From an uncultured Maritalea sp. (GTDB lineage: Bacteria > Pseudomonadota > Alphaproteobacteria > Rhizobiales > Devosiaceae): DNA of 11,240 nt. Of this stretch, positions 7,464-11,240 are shown one piece after another. Made by a program: the position numbers and the translations under genes. The first letter of the stretch is position 1; every line of letters starts with the position of its first letter. The notes below the pieces were generated by a model. It ran no database searches. It was not told the origin of the DNA and saw nothing but the letters and a program-made list of their open reading frames with translations. The stretch spans positions 1-11,240 of the forward strand of contig CAJXLH010000063.1 in assembly GCA_913055925.1 (NCBI GenBank), written 5' to 3'.

Positions 7464-7486
7464 AAAAACAAAGTTTGTATCGCGTA

Positions 7487-7506
7487 CGGGCCAGAGTATC
7501 GGCCCG
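7487..7506 (+). other. Potential leader hairpin 2 just before the carboxypeptidase start
   Basis: CGGGCC (7487-7492) and GGCCCG (7501-7506) form a perfect 6-bp GC stem with the loop AGAGTATC. It lies 6 bp before the ATG at 7513 and 18 bp before the alternative GTG at 7525. If it is in the mRNA it could affect ribosome access, especially to the first start. Confidence 0.38.
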
Positions 7507-7512
7507 ATTTGT

Positions 7513-9123
7513 ATGGAGTACAGGGTGGATTTCCTCTCTGATTTTGTCGCACGACGTCGTCTTGTTGCGCTTTTTTTTGCCGCAATAGCCGTTTCTCTCG
7601 TTGCATTAGCCTCACCAACCACTGCCAGCGCTGCCAACCTGCGTAAATATGCAGGCATTGTTGTTGATGCCAAAACTGGGAAAACCCTTTACTCCCACGG
7701 CGCAGACTCAAAGCGCTACCCGGCGTCTGTTGCAAAGGTGATGACGCTCTATATCGTTTTCGAAGAGCTTTCTGCGGGCCGCTTGAAGCTCAATTCAAAA
7801 CTAAAAGTTTCAAAATACGCGTCGCAAGCCGTCCCGTCTAAGCTATACCTCAAGCCTGGTACATCCATCACGGTGTCCGACGCTATTCAAGCACTTGTCA
7901 CCAAGTCAGCAAATGATGTTGCACGTGTCGTTGCGGAAAATATATCCGGTTCAGTGCCAAAGTTTGCTGACCGCATGACGAAAACAGCTCGCGCGCTGGG
8001 CATGTCACGCACCACGTACAAAAATCCATCGGGCCTTCCGAACTCTGCTCAAGTGACGACCGTGCGCGATCAGGCCCGCTTGGGCATGGCTGTGTTCCAG
8101 CACTTCCCTCAATACTACAAATATTTCAAAACGCGTTCATTCCGCTATCGCGGCAAAACTTATGGCAACCACAACCGGTTGCTGGGTTCTGTTCGCGGCG
8201 TTGATGGTATGAAGACAGGCTATATCAATGCTGCAGGTTTCAACCTGCTCACATCAGCACGTCACGGCAACCGTCATATCGTTGTCGCTGCATTTGGCTT
8301 CAACACAGGCGCCAGCCGGAACGCGAAAGTCACACAGCTCGTCAATAAATATCTGCCGAAAGCGCGAAAAGGCAGCTACTGGAAAGAAGCTTCAATTGCC
8401 AAACCTGGCAGCAGTGTGCGTCGCGCTCCAGCGATTGTTGTGGCTTTGAAGGGTCAACCGCCTGTACGTCCAAACTACCTTGGTGGTGGGAGCGCACCAT
8501 TAGTCCCTGCACCAATCGAAGTTGCCGTGAAACCTGCGCCGACACCGGCACCAGTTGAAAGCGTTGCTGAACCTATTCAAGTCGCGGCATTGGATGCAGT
8601 TACACCGCCGCCGTCGCCGCCATCGCGTCCGATTGACTTGCTAGCAGGTACATCCGCAAAGCCACTCGGTGTGATTGCAGTGAATGCACAGCCTCAACGC
8701 CAGTCGCTAGATCAAGCCAACGCGCTTCAGCCGTTGAACCTGTTGGGCAACTTGATCAACCGTGGCAGCACTGAGCGTCGCCCTGCCCCCGTAACACCAC
8801 CGAGCCTTGTGCCGCCTAGTAGCATTGGCGATCCAACGACCACCAGTTCTATTGCTTCGGTTGATGTAACACAACGCCCAGAACTATGGGCCATCCAGGT
8901 CGGTGCAGCGCGCAATGAAAACAAGGCAACCCAGTTGCTGTCCTATGCAAACGATCGACTGAACGTACTCAACGATTATCGTCCGTCTGTGCAAAATGTC
9001 GTGCGCAACGGTCAAGAATTCTATCGCGCTCGCTTCCTTGGTTTCTCAAGCGAAGCAGAGGCTACACAAGCTTGTAACGCTTTGAAGGAAAAGAATGTCA
9101 GCTGTCTTGCTCTACCCGGCTAG
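7513..9123 (+). CDS. D-alanyl-D-alanine carboxypeptidase (S11 penicillin-binding protein) with C-terminal SPOR domain
   Basis: This 536-residue exported enzyme removes the terminal D-Ala from peptidoglycan pentapeptides in the periplasm. The N-terminus is a signal peptide: RRR at 14-16, a hydrophobic core about 17-33, and ASA before a likely cut near residue 40. The active-site motifs are S72-V-A-K75 (SxxK, nucleophile and base), S132-A-N134 (SxN) and K234-T-G236 (KTG), as in DacA/DacC-type penicillin-binding proteins. Residues about 300-455 are a low-complexity Pro/Ala/Val-rich linker. Residues 457-536 (ELWAIQVGA to the end) look like a SPOR domain, which binds glycan stripped of stem peptides at the septum, so septal recruitment is expected. 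GGAG (7515-7518) sits 6 nt before an in-frame GTG at 7525, making that start (4 residues shorter) a serious alternative to the ATG at 7513. Confidence 0.94.
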   Translation: MEYRVDFLSDFVARRRLVALFFAAIAVSLVALASPTTASAANLRKYAGIVVDAKTGKTLYSHGADSKRYPASVAKVMTLYIVFEELSAGRLKLNSKLKVSKYASQAVPSKLYLKPGTSITVSDAIQALVTKSANDVARVVAENISGSVPKFADRMTKTARALGMSRTTYKNPSGLPNSAQVTTVRDQARLGMAVFQHFPQYYKYFKTRSFRYRGKTYGNHNRLLGSVRGVDGMKTGYINAAGFNLLTSARHGNRHIVVAAFGFNTGASRNAKVTQLVNKYLPKARKGSYWKEASIAKPGSSVRRAPAIVVALKGQPPVRPNYLGGGSAPLVPAPIEVAVKPAPTPAPVESVAEPIQVAALDAVTPPPSPPSRPIDLLAGTSAKPLGVIAVNAQPQRQSLDQANALQPLNLLGNLINRGSTERRPAPVTPPSLVPPSSIGDPTTTSSIASVDVTQRPELWAIQVGAARNENKATQLLSYANDRLNVLNDYRPSVQNVVRNGQEFYRARFLGFSSEAEATQACNALKEKNVSCLALPG

Positions 9124-9165
9124 GCAGCAAAGTAACCGCATGAGTTTTGGTATTGGAGTAGCTCA

Positions 9166-9444
9166 ATGCAAAATCTAGAAAACCTAAAGGCTTTGGCTAA
9201 GTTTGAAGCCAAATCGCCCCTCGCATCTGAAGATGCACAACTGCGCAAGAAGACGCTTTTGCAAATTGCCAAAAACGTCGCTGAACGCAATCAGGGCAAA
9301 ACAGTTGCCCAGATGTTGAATTCGGTACTTGCATTATCGTCGCAAACACGTCGCGTGTTGCACGAGCCAGTAACTATCGAACTTGACGTGTTCAATTCCG
9401 ACGGTTCACGCGCAGTTGTGATGGAGTTTGGCAACAAGGCCTAA
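9166..9444 (+). CDS. Hypothetical protein, 92 aa
   Basis: I do not recognise this protein. It has 92 residues. The N-terminal two thirds look helical and charged, with a Leu/Ala/Lys-rich first helix and a second containing KKTLLQIAKNVAER. The last third reads as beta strands (PVTIELDVFNSDGSRAVVME). It has no Cys, no signal peptide and no membrane segment, so it should be cytoplasmic. The start is well supported by TTGGAG about 9 nt before the ATG. It begins 42 bp after the carboxypeptidase stop with no terminator between, so co-transcription is likely. Its stop lies 4 bp from the end of mipZ on the other strand. Codon use looks like that of its neighbours, which argues for a real resident gene. 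No function can be assigned. Confidence 0.8.
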   Translation: MQNLENLKALAKFEAKSPLASEDAQLRKKTLLQIAKNVAERNQGKTVAQMLNSVLALSSQTRRVLHEPVTIELDVFNSDGSRAVVMEFGNKA

Positions 9445-9448
9445 CTGG

Positions 9449-10351
9449 CTATTGCGCCGCTAAATGTTCAAAAGCAGCGTTCTCGCGTACGCGGGCACGC
9501 CATTCTTCGCGTCGCGCACGGCGCTCTTCAATCCGCTCACGAACCGGCAAATTGAGAGCATCCACTAATTTGCGATATTCCTGACGTGCGCTAATTTGCG
9601 ATAGACCGCCGCCTGCAAGAATTTCTTCCGAAGCCGGATCAAATACTGTCAGCCCTGAAGTGAAAAGCGAACGGAAAGCTACGCGTTCCGCAATCCCTTC
9701 CGCCATACGACAACCTAAGCGACCAGAAATACGCTCAATTGCAGACTGCACGTTACGCATGTTGCGTGACGAGATCGACGCAATTCTGTTACGAACGATT
9801 ATCCAATCAATTGTCCGTCCATCAAGCGCCAATCTCTCTTTCCGCGATTGCTGCACCAAACGCGCGTAGTGATTGATCGCCCGGATCTCAAGAGTCACTG
9901 GATCAATATCGGCAAGCACATCGAGATCGATCAAGCTATCGTTCACCGGCGTTACAAGTGTGTCGGCAAGTGAATGGCTAAGACGCGTCAAATGTGTATC
10001 GAACCCCGGCGTATCGACCACCAAGAAGTCAGCGTGCTTTTCAACTTCACCAATAGCTTGGCGGAATAGCGAAAATTCAATGCGTTCACGCTCACGTTGA
10101 CTATCTGCGCGCGCAATCGGCAAATGATAATGGGTCGTATGCGGTATGCGAACACCATGCTTGCGTGCCCAATTACGGCGGTTCTTTACATAGTGAGTGA
10201 GGGTTTGCTGCCGACTATCTGTGTCAATGGTTGCGACATTGTAGCCTTGATACAGGAGCTGAACGGCCAAATGGAAAGCGGTCGTGCTTTTGCCCGAGCC
10301 CCCCTTCTCATTTCCCAACACAATTAAATGTGCGCCAGAACGTTCAGCCAT
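9449..10351 (-). CDS. mipZ: Division plane positioning ATPase MipZ (ParA/MinD family)
   Basis: This 300-residue P-loop ATPase corresponds to MipZ, which in alphaproteobacteria binds ParB near the origins, forms polar gradients and inhibits FtsZ polymerisation away from midcell. The deviant Walker A is N-E-K16-G-G-S-G-K21-S-T-T, with the signature lysine K16. T-I-D43-T-D45-S-R-Q forms the switch region and VVD113TPGFD the Walker B. Downstream, PVNDSLIDLDVLADID and the NRIASISSRNMRNV segment are typical of MipZ rather than Soj/ParA or MinD. The C-terminus is a basic, Arg/Glu-rich helix (RERIEERRARREEWRARVRE). The frame is open to an ATG at 10405, but the start at 10351 is chosen because GAGGAA sits 8 nt upstream and the protein then begins just before the first beta strand. 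It lies 105 bp downstream of DUF1489. Confidence 0.9.
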   Translation of the reverse strand: MAERSGAHLIVLGNEKGGSGKSTTAFHLAVQLLYQGYNVATIDTDSRQQTLTHYVKNRRNWARKHGVRIPHTTHYHLPIARADSQRERERIEFSLFRQAIGEVEKHADFLVVDTPGFDTHLTRLSHSLADTLVTPVNDSLIDLDVLADIDPVTLEIRAINHYARLVQQSRKERLALDGRTIDWIIVRNRIASISSRNMRNVQSAIERISGRLGCRMAEGIAERVAFRSLFTSGLTVFDPASEEILAGGGLSQISARQEYRKLVDALNLPVRERIEERRARREEWRARVRENAAFEHLAAQ

Positions 10352-10416
10352 TTGCGTTTCCTCAATTACCAAAGCAAGTTTGCCCTCTCTTTGCCTCAGC
10401 AACAAGACTGTAATTT

Positions 10417-10424
10417 ATGGTTAA
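10417..10424 (-). promoter_or_regulatory. CtrA-like 8-mer upstream of mipZ
   Basis: The minus strand reads TTAACCAT, 66-73 nt before the chosen mipZ ATG. This equals the CtrA half-site motif as I recall it from alphaproteobacterial studies. The surroundings are AT-rich (additional TTAA at 10435-10438), so chance occurrence is possible. No full TTAA-N7-TTAA site is present here. Confidence 0.35.
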
Positions 10425-10456
10425 TGAATTCTAACTTAATGATGGTGGTAAACGCG

Positions 10457-10885
10457 TTAAATAAGTCCTAATTCGGCCAAGTCCTTCGCAAGCTCTGCAG
10501 GCATCGCATCATCCCCTTCGGCATCCGGCAAATCCTTAGGTGCGTCTTCGACCTTCAAATAGCGCCAACCTTGAAATGGGCGCTTTGGCACGGGAACTGT
10601 TGGGTAAAGTTTTTGCTCCATCACAATATCACAAAAACCACGCCCTTCAGCATCGACACCCGCTTCAAGTCCGACAAGTTTCTGTCTGCATTGGATTTTT
10701 CCGCCAAAGACCCAGTAGATTGACCCACCATCAAGCAGTTCTTCTTGGCGTTTTGGCATCATGCGTGTGCGATGCCACGCATACCCATCTGGTCGACCAT
10801 ATCCCGCGTCGCGCATTGCAGCACGATAAGCGGCTAGCCCTTCAATTGATGTGGTGCCAACTGACAATTTGATGAGATGGATCAT
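10457..10885 (-). CDS. DUF1489 family protein
   Basis: This 142-residue protein matches the alphaproteobacterial DUF1489 family (PF07370), whose function is unknown. Recognisable blocks are IHLIKLSVG at the N-terminus, the TRMMPKRQEELLDGGSIYWV stretch in the middle, IQCRQKLVGLE, and the closing RPFQGWRYLKVEDAPKDL. There is no signal peptide or membrane helix, so it should be cytoplasmic. A short acidic tail (residues about 118-142) follows the conserved core. The ATG at 10885 matches the family's N-terminus, but no good Shine-Dalgarno precedes it (AACTCTTAA). It is upstream of mipZ on the same strand, so the two may share a transcript. A terminator-like hairpin (10926-10952) separates it from the small gene further upstream, so DUF1489 needs either its own promoter in that gap or readthrough. 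Confidence 0.9.
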   Translation of the reverse strand: MIHLIKLSVGTTSIEGLAAYRAAMRDAGYGRPDGYAWHRTRMMPKRQEELLDGGSIYWVFGGKIQCRQKLVGLEAGVDAEGRGFCDIVMEQKLYPTVPVPKRPFQGWRYLKVEDAPKDLPDAEGDDAMPAELAKDLAELGLI

Positions 10886-10917
10886 TTAAGAGTTCGTCCC
10901 ACTTTTTACGCGATGAT

Positions 10918-10952
10918 CAAAACAAAGGGGCGTCGACTTTCGTCGCGCCCCT
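10918..10952 (-). terminator. Intrinsic terminator-like hairpin downstream of the 33-aa ORF
   Basis: AGGGGCG (10926-10932) pairs with CGCCCCT (10946-10952). Inside, CGAC (10934-10937) pairs with GTCG (10942-10945) around a TTTC loop, with one bulged T (10933). On the minus strand the hairpin is followed by TTTGTTTTG, a U-rich tail. On the plus strand it is followed by AAAAGAAA, so termination is expected only in the minus direction. It would end a transcript carrying the small ORF at 10981-11082, before DUF1489. Confidence 0.75.
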
Positions 10953-10980
10953 AAAAGAAATTCGGTTTTAGGCTTTTAGA

Positions 10981-11082
10981 TTATGCGCCCAAAACGACTG
11001 ATACGAGTAGTCCTACAGACAACAAACAAACAAATGTCCAAGTCGCTGCCCGCCAGCACACTGCCTTTGATTGGCTACGCAT
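10981..11082 (-). CDS. Small single-helix membrane protein, 33 aa (candidate)
   Basis: The minus strand has ATG at 11082-11080 and TAA at 10983-10981, giving 33 residues. The first 13 residues are basic and polar (R2, K6, R11, with W10). Residues 14-32, TWTFVCLLSVGLLVSVVLG, form one hydrophobic segment of transmembrane length, so the protein would sit in the inner membrane with its N-terminus in the cytoplasm. Support for it being real: AGGAG (minus strand, 11092-11088) lies 5 nt before the ATG, the best ribosome site in this part of the window; the frame ends cleanly; and a terminator-like hairpin follows about 30 bp after the stop. I do not recognise the family. The alternative is an untranslated RNA or a chance ORF. 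Confidence 0.6.
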   Translation of the reverse strand: MRSQSKAVCWRAATWTFVCLLSVGLLVSVVLGA

Positions 11083-11240
11083 GCAGTCTCCTATATCTGT
11101 TTCACCCCCCTGCTTCGCAGCTCAACCGCGCTGCAGGAATTTAACAAATATTTAATTATAACGAACTTGGCAAGAGGATATTTTTGCCGCCCCAAGGCTG
11201 TGCAAAACTATGTTAACATCGTCCCGTCACACAAGGCCAA
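11083..11240. other. Right-edge intergenic stretch
   Basis: Apart from the ribosome site of the 33-aa ORF and the AT-rich box, I see no gene here. There is a weak inverted repeat GGCAA/TTGCC (11169-11173 and 11184-11188). A plus-strand ATG at 11210 stays open to the window end, but it has only 10 codons and no convincing Shine-Dalgarno, so it is not called. Confidence 0.5.
11141..11160. promoter_or_regulatory. TTAA-N7-TTAA box next to a TATAAT (-10-like) sequence
   Basis: TTAACAAATATTTAA at 11141-11155 fits the full CtrA consensus spacing (TTAA-N7-TTAA). Touching it, the minus strand reads TATAAT (11160-11155), a perfect -10 hexamer about 72 nt before the small ORF's ATG, but no good -35 is found at 16-18 bp. 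If both were used, the box would cover the start region and suggest repression. The tract is AT-rich, so chance matches are likely. Confidence 0.3.

Noticed and set aside
7452..7480. TTAGAC-N17-TTGTAT as a promoter of the carboxypeptidase gene
   Set aside because: Both hexamers are poor, and the -35-like element lies inside hairpin 1; not enough to call.
9482..9496. CGCGTACGCG palindrome near the 3' end of mipZ as a shared terminator
   Set aside because: It lies inside the mipZ coding sequence, has no loop, and has no T-tract on either side.
10352..10405. 18-codon upstream extension of mipZ to the ATG at 10405
   Set aside because: The added residues are not typical of MipZ, and the GAGGAA ribosome site is placed for the ATG at 10351.
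11210..11240. Plus-strand ATG open to the window edge
   Set aside because: Ten codons only, with no well-spaced Shine-Dalgarno; cannot be told from chance without sequence to the right.

Overview
The window is ordinary alphaproteobacterial chromosome, most likely Hyphomicrobiales (Rhizobiales). The evidence is the gene content: a DUF3572 protein, a Pol IV with the N-terminal Cys4 extension, the clpS-clpA pair with an alphaproteobacterial ClpS, a MipZ-type division ATPase, a DUF1489 protein, and a SPOR-tailed D-Ala-D-Ala carboxypeptidase. The base composition looks close to 50% GC by eye (not computed). I cannot name a genus.

Layout. (1) 1-3891, plus strand: a tightly packed run of the end of a DUF3572 gene, dinB, a RidA-family gene, a GDPD-family phosphodiesterase and a PF04339-type (FemAB/GNAT-like) protein. 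Gaps run from 8 bp to overlapping, which suggests one operon. (2) 3892-4404, plus: a HIT-family hydrolase with its own candidate promoter, a TTGACA inside a 15-bp palindrome. (3) 4410-7264, minus: clpS-clpA, an adaptor/unfoldase operon ending in a strong hairpin plus T-tract terminator that faces the HIT gene. (4) 7265-7512: a divergent regulatory region with a direct repeat and two potential leader hairpins. (5) 7513-9444, plus: a secreted penicillin-binding D,D-carboxypeptidase with a C-terminal SPOR domain, then a 92-residue protein I do not recognise. (6) 9449-10885, minus: DUF1489 followed by mipZ, whose 3' end lies 4 bp from the 92-aa gene. (7) 10886-11240: no long gene. It holds a 33-codon ORF for a one-helix membrane protein, with a good Shine-Dalgarno sequence and a terminator-like hairpin downstream, plus an AT-rich stretch with a TTAA-N7-TTAA box.

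Functionally the window mixes DNA damage tolerance (Pol IV), metabolite clean-up (RidA, GDPD, HIT), N-degron proteolysis (ClpS/ClpA with ClpP encoded elsewhere) and cell division or wall remodelling (SPOR carboxypeptidase, MipZ). I found no mobile element, CRISPR array, tRNA, rRNA or defence system. The items most worth a second look are the small membrane protein at 10981-11082, the 92-aa protein at 9166-9444, the CtrA-like boxes near mipZ and at the right edge, and the structured leader of the carboxypeptidase gene.
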